In this document: positions 1 through 11,734 of the stretch, in pieces
Position numbering within the stretch: the stretch's first letter is position 1
Layout: every line of letters begins with the position of its first letter
Origin: Eulemur rufifrons
Taxonomy: Eukaryota > Chordata > Mammalia > Primates > Lemuridae
Direction: 5' to 3'
NCBI RefSeq assembly: GCF_041146395.1
Contig: NC_091006.1
Span: 5,834,001-5,898,000 of the forward strand
DNA length: 64,000 bases
Program-made: the position numbers and the translations under genes
The notes under the pieces: generated by a model
Told to the model about the DNA's origin: nothing
The model's database searches: none
The model's input: only the letters and a program-made list of their open reading frames with translations

Positions 1-163
1 TGAGGACAGTAGTGTGTGCTTTTAAGACCAGAAGTATGGAGAGCATCTTTGATCCATCCATCTATGAAACATTTCTGCTATCTACCCTGTGTGCCAGGCA
101 CCAAGCTAGACCCTGACATGGGTATAAAGTTGAATATGATACCAGTTCTCAAGGGTCTGTGAC

Positions 164-783
164 AGTGCTGTTCATTAGAAATATAATTTGGGCCACTGAT
201 GAGCACCACATATGTAATCTAAAATTTTCTAGTGGCCATATTTTAAAAAGTAAAAAGAAGCAGAGGAAATTAGTTTTAATAATATATTTTATTTAATCCA
301 AAATATCATTTCAACATGTAATCAATGTAAAAATTACTAATGAAATATTTTACATTCCTTTTTTCACATTAAGTCTTTAAAATACAGGCCGTGGCCGGGA
401 GCAGTGGCTCATGCCTTTAATCCTAGCACTTTGGGAGGCTGAAGTAGGAGAATCACTTGAGCCCAGGAGTTCGAGACCAGCCTGGGCAAAAGCGAGACCC
501 TGTCTCTACAAAAAGTAAAAAAATCAAGCCAGGCGTGGTGGCATGTTCCTGTGGCTCCAGCTACTTAGGAGGCTGAGGTGGGAGGATTGCTTCAGTCCAG
601 GTGCCCCTGTACTCCAGCCTGGGCAACACAGCAGGACCCTGTCTCTTTAAAAAAAAAAAAAAAAGTCTTCAAAATACAGTGTGTATTTTACACTTTCAGC
701 ACATCTCAATTTGCACTAGCCACAAATTGCATATGCTCAGTAGCTACATGTGGCTCATGGCTGCTACCATATTGGACAGCCTG
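164..783. mobile_element. hAT-Charlie-like non-autonomous DNA transposon, split by an Alu
   Basis: A left end reading 'cagtgctgttcattagaaa' and a right part reading 'ccatattggacagcc' resemble the inverted termini of hAT-Charlie elements. Both halves match the remembered pattern (tagtggccatatt, caacatgtaatcaat, then ttacactttcagcacatctcaa, tagctacatgtggct). The two halves join once the Alu at 388-662 is removed. The exact subfamily and the 8-bp target duplication are not resolved. Confidence 0.7.
388..662 (+). mobile_element. AluJ-like SINE with target-site duplication
   Basis: A dimeric Alu begins with 'ggccgggagcagtggctc' near 393, has a 'ctacaaaaagtaaaaaaatcaagccaggcgtgg' type linker and ends in an A-run. 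Part of the right arm near 590-605 is deleted. A 17-bp target duplication, aagtctttaaaatacag at 371-387 and aagtcttcaaaatacag at 663-679, differs at one base and proves insertion into the hAT element. Confidence 0.93.
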
Positions 784-959
784 GGCTGGGAGTATGAGAC
801 TCACATGTAAACCAAGGGTAGTAGTTCACCGTGATAGAGCAAACATGCCATCCCTATTTTATATTGGTGGAGAAGGACAGATGGGGGATGTGAAGCATAT
901 ATATCAGAAGCAACTTCTTGGGTCATTTAGGCTCTTAAAAAAAAAAAAAAAGTAGCAAG

Positions 960-1165
960 CATAGCTAACTTAAGAGCAAAGGTGCCTTAGGTACCTGACA
1001 TTGTGCTTAGTGCTGGTGTTTGTTACCTGTGTTCTGAGGTGGCAGGGACAATGATTATTCCCATTTTACAGATGAGGAAGCTGAAGTATGGCAATGAGAG
1101 GTCACTGCTCAGGGTTGGAAAGTGATGAAGGCTTAATTTGAGCTTAGGTCCAGAGTCTACCTCTG
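960..1165 (-). repeat. MIR SINE, minus strand
   Basis: The run 'attcccattttacagatgaggaagctgaag' near 1055-1086, preceded by a 'ctgacattgtgcttagtgctgg' block, is the reverse complement of the MIR core. The tRNA-like head lies at the right end. Confidence 0.75.
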
Positions 1166-1871
1166 GACTGTCTTTTCGATCTCTGTTGTACATGCTGCGT
1201 TAGAGGGAGTTTGAGGGGGATAGGGTCTGAGTTTGAGCAATGCAACCACAGGAAGGACTTTTTGCACAAAACGGATTCCCGGAGTTTGTCAGCATCAGTC
1301 CTGGGATTCTGTTGGGGCCAGGGTGCTGGATTGAGACCTGAGTGACTGACACATCTGCTCCTTAAATTGAGCCCCAGGTTTGCTGGAAACGGGGACCTTA
1401 CCTCCCAGGGAAAATAGAGGTGTTTGGAGACTTGGGAGGAGGTTTGTAGGGAGAGTGAGGGAGGCAGGGAAGGGCCCAGCCAGTTTGAAAGCTTGTTTCT
1501 AACCTGCTTCTTTGGGCGTGAAGCCTCTTTTCTCTTGTGTCTCCTGACTCTGGCCCTCGTGGCTGTGGGTCCCTGTGGGCTCTGTGTCCTCCTGTGCACT
1601 CGGCAACCGCAGAGCTGAGTGTGTGAGCAATTGCCCTTGCTCTGCTCCAGAGACATTGCTGGTGGCTGGGGTATGGGGAGGGGATGTCACAGTGCTTTCC
1701 TGTCAACTCTATAAGGGTCATTATTCCAGACTTTTAAGTACTCTCCTGGTTGAGGGTTCTCCATCTCGGGATGAGTCTGGGCCTCCTTTGTAAACAATAC
1801 AGGTGTTGGAGATTCTGAGCTTGTTCCTGTCCCCAGGTGGTGATTCACCACTCTTATCTCCTGCTGCTAGA
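1166..1871. other. Unassigned non-repeat stretch
   Basis: No repeat family, exon or RNA gene is recognised here. Overlapping frames of up to 170 codons exist on both strands but show no domain, codon bias or splice context. Confidence 0.5.
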
Positions 1872-1925
1872 CAGTGCCCGGCACATAAAAGATGCTCAGT
1901 AAGTATCTGTTGACTGAATTAATGA
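1872..1925 (+). repeat. MIR 3' end fragment, plus strand
   Basis: 'acagtgcccggcacataaaa..gctcagtaagtatctgttgactgaatta' matches the 3' end of MIR/L2-type elements. It lies directly beside the minus-strand MIR that follows. Confidence 0.65.
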
Positions 1926-1929
1926 TGCT

Positions 1930-2158
1930 AGCCGGCATTCACCGATCTCTCGTTATGTACTAGGTACTGTTCTGAGCGCTTTTCATGCAGTATCTCATTT
2001 ACTCCTTATAACTAAATGGCGTAGGTACTGTTGTTATTCCCATCTCGTGTGTGAGGAAACTGAGGTCCAGAGAAGTGCGAGTCACAAAGCTGGTGAGTCT
2101 CAAAGCCGAGATTCAAACCCAAGTCACTGGCTCCAGAATCAAGGCTCTTAAACACTCA
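1930..2158 (-). repeat. MIR SINE, nearly full length, minus strand
   Basis: Reads 'gtactaggtactgttctgagcgct', 'ctcatttactccttataac', 'gtgaggaaactgaggtccagag', 'gattcaaacccaagtc' and ends 'aaggctcttaaacact'. This is the full MIR in reverse, including the tRNA-derived head. Confidence 0.88.
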
Positions 2159-2384
2159 CTCGGTGGTCCTCCGTGAACAGACAGAAGGTGGGACATGGGA
2201 CCATCTTTGCTAGTTCCAGCTTCTCCACCCCACATGTGGTCCCTGCTGTCCTGTTCTGCGCCAGCCCTGCAACAGGCCCCGGGCCCCTTTGGGTCTGAGG
2301 CTTGAACACCACTCTCGGCAGGGGGTTTTTCTGTGATTCTGGAACCTGCACTTCTCTTCTCTTTAAAATAACCAAAACTAACTG

Positions 2385-2710
2385 GATATTTGATATTATT
2401 AAGGACTTCTTGTTAATTTTTCAGATGTGATAATGATATTTTGGTTCTGTTTGAGAAAAAAGTCTTTATCTTTAAGATGTACATTCTAAAATACCTACGG
2501 ATGAACAGTTAAGATGTCTGGGATTTGCTTCAAAATAATATGGTTGGGTGGAGGATGCCAGGACACAAGCATGTGGAGTGAGTAAGGGGTGGAATAAGAT
2601 TGGCCGTGAGTTGGTAACTTTTGAAGCTGGGCAATGAGGGCTTATTATACTCCTCTTTTTACCTTTGTGTGTTTCAAATGTCTCATGAAAAGTTAAAAAC
2701 AAGTACAACA
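2385..2710 (+). mobile_element. L1ME-type LINE 3' end
   Basis: The order 'gatgtacattctaaaatacc', 'ggatttgcttcaaaataat', 'gaagctgggcaatgagggc' and 'tttcaaatgtctcatgaaaagttaaaaa' is the 3' UTR pattern of old L1ME elements. The preceding 2159-2384 shows nothing recognisable. Confidence 0.72.
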
Positions 2711-3865
2711 AATTGCACTCAGCATTTATGTGTTTCAAGCTCAAGTGTACATATGGGGGGAATTCCCTGCCTCTGCCCAGTCCATTTATGTAATAAAAAT
2801 GTTTGCTTTTATTTTTTCTTTCTTTATTATATGAGTCAATACTTGGCCCCAGGCTTTGGAAACCCCTTCGGTAAAGCAGGCATCCGGCAGCGATGAGAGC
2901 AGTAACCTTGGCTCCTCTGAGTAGACTGCAGTGGTGCTGGCCCCTGAGTCAGTTTACTGAGGTCCTCTTCCTTGAGATCCCTTTCCCTCCAGCACCTGAC
3001 TGTGGGGCCCCTCCCACATTTTTTCCAAAGACTTGTTTCAACAGGAGACCTCAGATACTCCCTGATCCTCCCCTCGGGACAGAAGTACACAGATCCTCTG
3101 ACACCTGGGCCTTCCTCTTTGTAAGGCCCTACACCAGCCAGAATCCAGCATTTGGCTCGCCTGCAGCCCTGCAGCGGGAGGCAGGAAACGTGCCCCTTTT
3201 AGTTCTGACTTTGGACAAAAGAAGGGAGGGGCAAGATGCAGCTTGTGACAGTGCCTCAGACCTGATGATATATATTTCTAATCAAGCCAGCAGTTAAGAC
3301 TCCTTTATGGCCAGGGTGCACTCCCTGTTCACATCAAGTAGAAGCTCCTGTTGCATTTGTTATCTGGGGGTCTGTAACTTAACAGCAAATGAGTGTGTGG
3401 TGAAATCCTTCTGTGCAAGTGACAGGAAAAGAGGGAACATTTGGGGTTTGTGCTGATCATTTGCTTCCCAGTAGGTAGAGAGGGTTGATGTGAACAGGAG
3501 CACTGGCTGGTTGGATCCTGCCAGAGTGTTGGTGCCATTTGTTCCATCTGATGATTAGCTGCTTTCTCCACTGCACTGTTTCTCCACGCTCTGCTCTTGG
3601 TTTGCAGGGAGGAAGACAGAAGTCCTGCGGCCCCTCTGGCTTCCTCCAACTTCTGCCCCCACCGCCATCTTCATTTCTGTCCTTTCTTTTCCTTTTGAAG
3701 GTACTTTTTGCAGTTCTTTAAGAAAAGAGGCTGTAAGGTGAGTCTAGCATGGAGAGAATGTTGGGAGCACTGTCTTCAGTGTACGCCTCCCGATTTTTAT
3801 GTGTTTCCCAGTGTTGGATCTGAGGGCAGCAAACCCTGAATGCTGACACCGTGCCCCTGATTTTT
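2711..3865. other. Unassigned stretch
   Basis: No repeat family or exon is recognised. The interval is of mixed composition and has a short T-rich patch at 2805-2830. Frames of 91-134 codons here have no recognisable content. Confidence 0.45.
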
Positions 3866-4075
3866 AAACTTACTCATTCAGTAAGTGCTCACCAAGCTGC
3901 GCACTGTTCCAGATACTAGGGATACAGCAGTGAGCAAGGCGAACGATGCTTCTGGCTCTTTTGGGGCTCACATTCAAATGGGGGTTCAGTCAATAAGGAA
4001 GTAAAATGCGTACCGTGTTCGATGGTAGTAAGTGCTAAGAGGAAGAAATTAAGCAGGGAAAGGGGATATGGAGTA
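3866..4075 (-). mobile_element. L2 LINE fragment, minus strand (left half)
   Basis: Reads 'cattcagtaagtgctcacc', 'tgttccagatactagggatacagcagtgagcaagg', 'ggctcacattcaaatggggg' and 'agtgctaagaggaag'. This is the L2 3' region in reverse. It resumes after the Tigger insertion, at 5548. Confidence 0.85.
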
Positions 4076-5547
4076 CAGTCATAAGATGGAGATATGTTCT
4101 CAGAAATGTGTCCTTAGGCGATTTCATTGTGCAAACAGAATGTACTTACACAAACGTAAACGGCACATAGTGTGCTACACACCCGGGCTCTGTGGCACAG
4201 CCTGTTGCTCCTGAGCTGCAGCCCTGCAGAGCATGTTACTGAATACCGTGAACCTTGTAACACAGTGGTGAGTATTTGTGTATCTAAACATAGAAAAGGT
4301 ACAGCAAAAATATGGCATAAAAGATAACAAATACCTGTACCGGGCACTTACCATGACTGGAGCTTATAGGACCGGAAGCTGCTCTGGGTGAGTCAGTGTG
4401 TGGTGAGTGTGAAGGCCTAGGACATCATTGTACACTACTGTTGACTTTATAAACACTGGAAACTTAGGCTACATTAAATTTATAAAAAATATTTTTCTTC
4501 AATAATAAATTAACTGTAGCTTACTGTAACTTGTTTGCTTTATAAACTTTTTGAAAACTTTGACTTTTGTGATTGTTACTTAGCTTAAAACGCAAGCACA
4601 CTATATAGCTGTACAAAAATATTTTCTGTATAAATTCTTATTCTGCAGGTATTTTTCTATTTTCAAAATTTTTTTACTTTGGGTTTTTTTTTTTGAGACA
4701 GAGTCTTGCTCTGTTGCCCAGGCTAGAGTGCAGTGGCATCATCATAGCTCACTACAACCTCAAACTCCTGGGCTAAAGTGATCCTCCTGCCTCAGCCTCC
4801 CAAGTAGCTGGGACTACAGGCAGGCACCACCAGGCCCGGCTACTTTTTTTATATTTTTTTGTAGAGACAGGTTCTCACTCTTCCTCAGGCTGGTCTCAAC
4901 CTCCTGGCCTCGAGCCATCCTTCTGCCTCAGCCTCCCAAATTGTTAGGATTACAGGTGTGAGCCACTGCACCCAGCCTTTTTTAATTTTTTTAAATTTTT
5001 TTAAAAATTAAGACACACACACATTAGTCCAGGCCTACACAGGGTCAGGATCGTCAGTATCACTGTCTTCCACCTTCATATTAATATTTTTGTCCCACTA
5101 GAAGGTCTTGAGGTGCAATAATATACATGGAGCTCTCATCTCCTGTGGTAACAGTGCTTTCTGGAATACTTCCTGAAGGACCTACGTGAAGCTGTTTTAC
5201 AGTTAACTTTTTTTTTTTTTTTAAATAAACAGAAGGAGTATACTCTAACGATAAAGAGTGTATGTATAGTAAATACATAAACCAATAACATAGTTTACTA
5301 TTATCAAATATGATGTACCATATATAATTGCATGTGCTATGCTATGTTTTATATGGCTGACAGCGCAGAAGGTTTGTTGACACTAGAGTCACCACAAACA
5401 GGTAAGAAGCATGTTGCTCTAAGACCTTATGATGATGGCAACAACCTCACTGGGAGTAGGAATTTTCAGCTCCACGATAATCTTATGGGACCACCATTGT
5501 GAATGTGGTCCATCGTTGACTGAAACGCTGTTATGTGGTGAATGACT
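4076..5547. mobile_element. Tigger/MER2-group DNA transposon inserted in L2
   Basis: Left terminus TA-cagtca and right terminus 'ttatgtggtgaatgact-a' fit TcMar-Tigger ends at a TA target. Internal blocks match the MER2/Tigger pattern: 'atgttctcagaaatgtgtccttaggcgat', 'gtgtatctaaacatagaaaaggtacag', and near the right end 'cttatgggaccaccattgtgaatgtggtcc'. It is about 1.2 kb once the internal Alu is removed. No transposase frame survives. Confidence 0.88.
4684..4977 (-). mobile_element. Alu SINE inside the Tigger element, minus strand
   Basis: A T-tract is followed by 'gagacagagtcttgctctg' and the element ends 'agccactgcacccagcc'. 'ctcttcctcaggctgg' in the second half resembles the lemur-type left arm rather than the ordinary AluJ 'tgttgcccaggctgg'. 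Confidence 0.92.
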
Positions 5548-5800
5548 ATTAGGGTGGAAGGTGTTGGAATTTTAGGCAAGGTGGCCAGGAATGGCCTCTC
5601 TAGGAAGGTGGCTTAAGGACAAGCCTGAAGGAGGTGAGGAGTGTGAACAGTGGGGATGTCTGGGCAGGAGCAGCAGCCAGTGCAAAGGCCCTGAGGTGAG
5701 AGGCCTCGTGAGATTGAGGAGCTCACGAGGAGGCCCATGTGGCTGGAGCAGAGTGAGCCAGGGGAGAGTGGGAGGGATGAATTTAGAGAGGTAACAAGTT
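5548..5800 (-). mobile_element. L2 LINE fragment, minus strand (right half)
   Basis: Continues the L2 broken at 4075, with 'ggccaggaatggcctctctagg', 'ccagtgcaaaggccctgaggtgag', 'ggctggagcagagtgagcc' and 'gatgaatttagagaggta'. The order agrees with a single L2 copy. Confidence 0.85.
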
Positions 5801-6770
5801 TACAGATCTCTTAGGATCCTGCATAGGTTTCTCTCTTCTCAGATGGAGATGGGAAGATATTGCAGGGTTGATTGATTTATTAAATTCTTAACAGCAACAA
5901 AAAAGGCACCCTGTTCCCTTCCCTAGAGACCACGGCCATTCCAGTTTCTTGCTGGTGACCAGTTCCTTGACATTGCATTACTCGAGTGAGTTTCCTAGCT
6001 AATATTAGGTTGAATCACCTGAAATTGCCTTTTTGTGGGTCAAGAATGGTTGAATGTTGGCAATTTAATGAGGTTCAGACTAACAGCTTTCTTTCAAGAG
6101 CATGAGGAATTTGGCCAATTCTTTCTTGCCGTAAGGGTTGGTGGTCAGAGGTGAGGACCTCCTCCCCCTACTGCATTCTACCCTTCTTTTTCAGTGACAG
6201 GGCCAACGGTGTCTGTGACACCAGCGTAGCACCCTCCTGCCCTCCTTGTAGCCCCAAACCCAGGCCTACTGTTAAGCCTGACGAGAGGCTGCGTCTTCCT
6301 ACTGGGACCTTCCCTGGCCTTCTTTGGCTTTCTGCATCTTGGTGCCACCAGTTTGAAGTCACAGGAGCTCCCAGAGGGAAGGGCACCCCTGGACTCTTGC
6401 TGGATGTTTGGCATGATTCACACGGTGGGGGTGCTCTCTGGGTGGGCAGAACTTGTGTGCACTCTGGATCAGCAATTGAGCCGCGTAGCTGGCAGAGCAC
6501 CCAGCTTGGCGTGTCCGTGGGAGTATCTGCTGGGACTCAGGCTGTGGGAGGAGGCCTGAGGAGCCGTGGTCTGGATGTGGGAGAAAAGCCTTCAGCCCCT
6601 CCTGTTAGTCACACCCCTGTGTTGACCAGAGAGTTGCAAGTCCTTGTGGAACCCCAGGGCATTAGGCTGGGTCCTGAGGCTGGGGGGTGGGGAAATAAAC
6701 TTAAAGGAGATATGGATTCAGCTTTGGGAGAGCTCAGTCAGGAAGTTATGTCGTTGGTGTGCCTTTGGCT
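5801..6770. other. Unassigned stretch with a long chance frame
   Basis: No repeat family is recognised in most of it. A 224-codon plus-strand frame spans 6151-6825, but its 3' part is the trinucleotide repeat. It has no recognisable domain, so it is not called as a gene. Confidence 0.5.
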
Positions 6771-6771
6771 G

Positions 6772-6820
6772 CAAACAATAATAATAGCAGCAACAACAGC
6801 AGCAGCAACAGCAGCAAATA
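6772..6820 (+). repeat. Imperfect CAG/CAA trinucleotide tract
   Basis: A run of aat, agc and aac triplets (aacaataataatagcagca, then caacaacagcagcagcaaca, then gcagcaaa) about 49 bases long. Confidence 0.9.
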
Positions 6821-6844
6821 GGTAATTTATTACCTACTATAAAT

Positions 6845-6985
6845 AGATCATTTACATCTACTGTGTGCTGGACACTGTGCTAGGCACTTCACATGCAGTG
6901 ACCCATTTAAGCCTCCCAACAACCATGTAAGATAAGTACTCTTATTATTCCCTTTTTGCAGATGAGTGGGAGGGGGATCTCACGC
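6845..6985 (-). repeat. MIR SINE, minus strand
   Basis: 'ctactgtgtgctggacactgtgctaggcacttc', 'aagcctcccaacaaccatg' and 'attattccctttttgcagatgag' are the MIR core and 3' end in reverse. Confidence 0.85.
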
Positions 6986-7321
6986 CTCTCTCTGCTTCTG
7001 ATCCTCCTCCCACCCACATCCCCCTCGAAGAGGCCAGTTTCCCCCTGCAAGGGTGGTTGTGTGGATGAAAAGAAAGGATGTAGGTCAAGTGCTCACACCC
7101 AGTGGCTAGCATGCGGTAAAGGCTTAAGAATGTGGCCTCTGCTATTCACATATTAAACGTGACTTATTAATTAAATATCATGTAATAATCCTGCACCATC
7201 CCGCCAACAGTCTACGAAAGTGACCATCCCTTTTGCAGACCGAAATTGCCAGTGGATACCTGTTGCTACTGCTCACAGCCACAGTGTAAAGCCATTGCTG
7301 TGTGAGACTGAGGGGGGCTGA

Positions 7322-7565
7322 GGAATGCAGCGTGGGCTCTGGAGCCAGACAGCCTGAGACCTGGATCCCCCCTGGTCTCTCTGTGACCTTGGGCATGCCA
7401 CTTAGTCTTGCCATGTCTCAATTTCCATATCTGTAAGATGGGGCTGGTAATGGTACAGTCCTCCTAGGTTGTTGGGAGATTTCAAATGCATTAAAGCACA
7501 TGAAGCGCTTAGAACACTGCAGCACCTGACCCATAGCGAGCTCAATACATGATACATCTGCTATT
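7322..7565 (+). repeat. MIR SINE, nearly full length, plus strand
   Basis: 'tgggctctggagccagacagcctgagacctggatccc' is the tRNA-like head. 'ctgtgaccttgggcatgccac', 'ctgtaagatgggg' and 'gaagcgcttagaacactgc' follow in MIR order. Confidence 0.9.
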
Positions 7566-7594
7566 CTTTGAATATTTTGTGCCAGGTTATTCCC

Positions 7595-7700
7595 AGGGAC
7601 TGTGACTCCCTGTGGGCAGGGTCTATGTGGTTCTTGTTTACCGCTGTGTCCCAGTGCCTGACTCAGAACTGTTGATTTTTTTTTTTTTAATGGATGGAAA
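7595..7700 (+). mobile_element. L2 3' end, plus strand
   Basis: 'ctgtgactccctgtgggcagggtctatgtgg' and 'ccgctgtgtcccagtgcctgac' match the L2 3' UTR. A T-run at 7677-7689 sits near its end. Confidence 0.75.
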
Positions 7701-7861
7701 GAAGGATGGTAAGAGCCTTTCTTGATTCCTCCCCCCAGCCCCGCCCCCCTGAGCTGTCCGGAATTTCAACTCTGTGACCAAGAGCTGATTACTTCCTATT
7801 TGGAAGGTACAAGCTTGGACCTCATTGACTCCGAGGGCAGCATGTGATGACTGCAGCTCAC

Positions 7862-7965
7862 CTTTGTGGGCCAGAGCTCAGTGCTCATCCTAAAGGTCTC
7901 ACTCCTCACCCTCATCCCATTTTACAGATGAAGAAACTGAGGCCCAGTGGGGGCACCTGCCTCTC
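7862..7965 (-). repeat. MIR fragment, minus strand
   Basis: 'cctcatcccattttacagatgaagaaactgaggcccag' is the MIR core in reverse. Flanking parts are too decayed to extend. Confidence 0.75.
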
Positions 7966-7984
7966 CTCACAAGAGGAGATCTAG

Positions 7985-8205
7985 TGTAGTTGTTAGAAGC
8001 TGGAACCCTGGAGCTGCTCTGTTTGGGTTGAATCCCCAACCCACCACTTTCTTCCTGTGCAACCTCCAGCCTGTGACTTCTCTGTTCAATTTGTCATCTG
8101 TAAAATAGGAATAAAAGTTCCTACTGAGAAGGTTAGGAGAGAGAACTGCTATAAAGTACCTTGTGCACAGTGAGCATTCTGTTGTTATTATTAGTTGTGC
8201 TTCCA
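7985..8205 (+). repeat. MIR SINE, plus strand
   Basis: 'tagtgtagttgttagaagctggaaccctggagc', 'gttgaatccccaacccaccac', 'tgtcatctgtaaaatagga' and 'acagtgagcattc' follow MIR order. Confidence 0.88.
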
Positions 8206-9145
8206 AAGCTGGCTGGAGGAGTCCGGCGACAATGTTTAATTATTAAGCTACATTGCTTCTTCGAGCTAGCGCCCCATCCGCACAGGCAAAGGAGCCCACC
8301 TTTGGATTGTGAGGTTGTGAATGAAGCAGCCAGGTGCTCACTTAGGGCAGGGGATGCTGTGGGCACAGATCCAGCCCTGGCTCTGTCACTGAACAGGTGG
8401 TGCGTTCCTGAAACCGAAGTAACAGAAGTAACAGGCGAGCCGCCTTTGTTACCTTTGAGCTTCCTCTTAAGCCCATTCAGGTTCCCCAGACCACGTGTCT
8501 GATGAGTAAGGAGTCCTTTTCTTTCCCTCCCCCAAAGGGACTGTTGGCAAAATAGCCCTCGTTGGGACTGCGCCTTTTCACGAAGACCAGGCATCTCTTG
8601 GGGAACTCCGGTGGCTAGCGTGTTCTTGCAGCTGTTGAATAAGTCGCTGTTAGAAGCTGGCACGGCAGGTTCCCGTTTCCGCATTCCAGACACCCACGGC
8701 GGCGCTGGGGGGAGGCACCACCCGAGGTTGCCTGGAGAGCTTAGGCAGGTGGCCTTCACCTTGGGAGGACCTGGGACAGGAGCCCACCTGGGGCTAAGCC
8801 GACAGTCACCTGCCTGCTTTGTGAGCAGGGCTGTGTCCTGGGTGTCTTTTAGGTGAGTGATGTTTATTAACTTCGGTAGTGACTTGTAGAGAAAGTTAAT
8901 AATGTGTTTCTTCTTTTCGGGAATTGGACTGTTGGCTTTTTTTTTTTTTTTTTCTCCCCCTCTTCTCCCATGAAATGTTTACCTGTCTGCTCCTAACTGT
9001 GAAGAAAGAGTGGGCGGGCTGTTGAGGGAGCGAGAAGAAATGGAGGACATTTCTCCTAAGAGAAGGAATCGGTGACTCTTTGGTTGAGCTCCTGGATGCA
9101 AACGTCTGTGCCAGGGGCTTGGGGCATCCCAGCCTGGTATAGAAG
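8206..9145. other. Repeat-poor stretch, locally CpG-richer; candidate conserved element at its left
   Basis: No interspersed repeat is recognised across about 0.9 kb, which is unusual here. A dyad, caatgt (8230-8235) and acattg (8250-8255), flanks the palindromic TAATTATTA core. The 8560-8720 part carries several CpGs but is too sparse for a CpG island. A T-run sits at 8938-8953. Frames on both strands (up to 208 codons, minus) have no recognisable domain. Confidence 0.4.
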
Positions 9146-9149
9146 AGCT

Positions 9150-9287
9150 TTGTGGGCTCGGGTGAGTTCTGTTTCCTCTCTGGGCCTCAGTTTCCTCTTC
9201 TTATGAAATGGGAAATAGCAGCAGGACCCGATGAGTCACACATGTAAAGTGCTCAGGGCCTTGGCATGGAGTAGTGCTCAAATGCCC
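9150..9287 (+). repeat. MIR SINE, plus strand
   Basis: 'ctctgggcctcagtttcctcttcttatgaaatggg' followed by 'acatgtaaagtgctcagggcc' and 'gtagtgctcaaatg' is the MIR 3' half. Confidence 0.85.
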
Positions 9288-9289
9288 CC

Positions 9290-9712
9290 AGCCCCCATGT
9301 TCCCTGTCTGATCTTATCTCTGACTTCTCAGCCACCTGCTTGCCTACTCCGGCCACACTGGCCTCTTGCTGTTCCTCCTTCAGAGGCTGTGCCCTGGCTG
9401 TTCCCTCTGCCTGGAACACTTCCCCAGTATCCCCAAAGCTGCCTCCGTCCCTCCCTCAGGTCTCTGCTCAGATGTCACCTTCTCAGTAAGGCCTCTCTCC
9501 TTATTAAGTAGCAGCACTTTCTCCATCTCTCTAGCCCTTTTCTCTGCTTTATTTTTCTTCATAGCAAGTGCTGCCCCTTGACATACTTGTTTATTACCGG
9601 CTCCCAAACTGTGGGCTCCACGGAAGCACAGGCACTTTTTTTGTTCATCCTTTAGAATAGTTCCTGGCACGCGGCAGGTACAGGCTAAATTATTTTGTGA
9701 ATGAATTTGTGA
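9290..9712 (+). mobile_element. L2 LINE 3' region, plus strand
   Basis: A long collinear match to L2: 'ctgttccctctgcctggaacac', 'ggtctctgctcagatgtcacct', 'gtgggctccacggaagcac', 'agttcctggcacgcggcaggta', ending 'gtgaatgaatt'. It abuts the MIR on its left. Confidence 0.9.
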
Positions 9713-10798
<1,086 letters not shown>

Positions 10799-10834
10799 GT
10801 TTCTGCAACATTTAACTGTGTCCTTTGAGCTCCG

Positions 10835-11060
10835 AGTGCAGTAGTTTTGGGCTTGAGTTGAGGACCCTGCTGGGAGGCCATTTTGTATAACGCTCGAGCC
10901 CCGGCACTGCCTAAGCCCTGGGCGCAATACTTATCTTCTCTGGGCCTCAGTTTCCTTATCTGGAAAATAGAGATAATTAATAGAACCTGCATTAAATGAG
11001 AAGTTAAAGTGAGACCAGGTGACCCAGATCTGTGTCTAGTGCATAGAAAACACTGGATTA
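10835..11060 (+). repeat. MIR SINE, plus strand
   Basis: 'cttctctgggcctcagtttccttatctggaaaatagag', then 'acctgcattaaatgag' and 'tgtctagtgcatagaaaac', follow the MIR order. The head region is decayed. Confidence 0.82.
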
Positions 11061-11734
11061 TTTTTGTATGAATTGATTTCAAGCCCCCTTTCGTATTTTC
11101 AGTCTGTCCGTTTTCTGTGGGCTCCTTCTCTCCTCCCCGTCCTGTCTGTTCCAGCACTGTGTCTGCGTCCTCCCACAGTCCTTCACCCGTGGTAATAATC
11201 AGGTGCTGTATGTATCTTTCCACATTTTTTCCATGGTTATATAATTCTTATCCTATAAGGGATAATATTACCCTCATTTTCCAGCAATGCTATGTAGAAA
11301 TGCCTCTGTGAGTCCTTGTGTGGTGCTCAAGTTAGATCTTTTAAATGGCTGAATAACACACAGTGGTGTGGGTGTTTCATAATTTGTTTGGCCAGAGCAT
11401 CACTGATATGTATTCCCTTTGTTTTTCTCGATTTCCCCCCTAAATTATTATTTTTATTGATAGCCTTCTTTAATTAGATTGTAGGTGTCCAACCTGCTCA
11501 GCCACCTTGTTAAACTTAAGCTCTAGGCCATTGAGAATGAATATGAAGTAGTATTAGCATGATGATGCCTCTTGTCCAGATAGGAGATGTATTTTATGAG
11601 AGTTCTCACTAGGTCCAGCACACTGTTGACCCATCTACTTTTCAATGCTTATTAATTGTAAAAATGATTAATAGATTCATCACCCTTAGACAGATTAGTT
11701 GTGTTTAATGGGTACTTATTACAAAATAGAGAAA
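11061..11734. other. Unassigned AT-rich stretch
   Basis: Probably old LINE debris: 'ccatggttatataattcttatcc' and 'aatggctgaataacacacag' are suggestive of reversed L1. It is not clear enough to assign. No exon or RNA gene is seen. Confidence 0.4.

Noticed and set aside
6151..6825. 224-codon open frame, plus strand
   Set aside because: Longest frame in the window, but it has no recognisable domain, no splice or promoter context, and its 3' end is translated trinucleotide repeat. Chance frames of this size occur in 64 kb of GC-balanced DNA.
7322..7400. tRNA-like sequences in MIR heads
   Set aside because: The A and B box resemblance comes from the tRNA origin of MIR. None of the 38 copies folds into a complete tRNA by eye.
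8133..8759. 208-codon open frame, minus strand
   Set aside because: Overlaps a MIR at one end and has no recognisable family features. Frames are open on the other strand too, as expected for a stop-poor composition.
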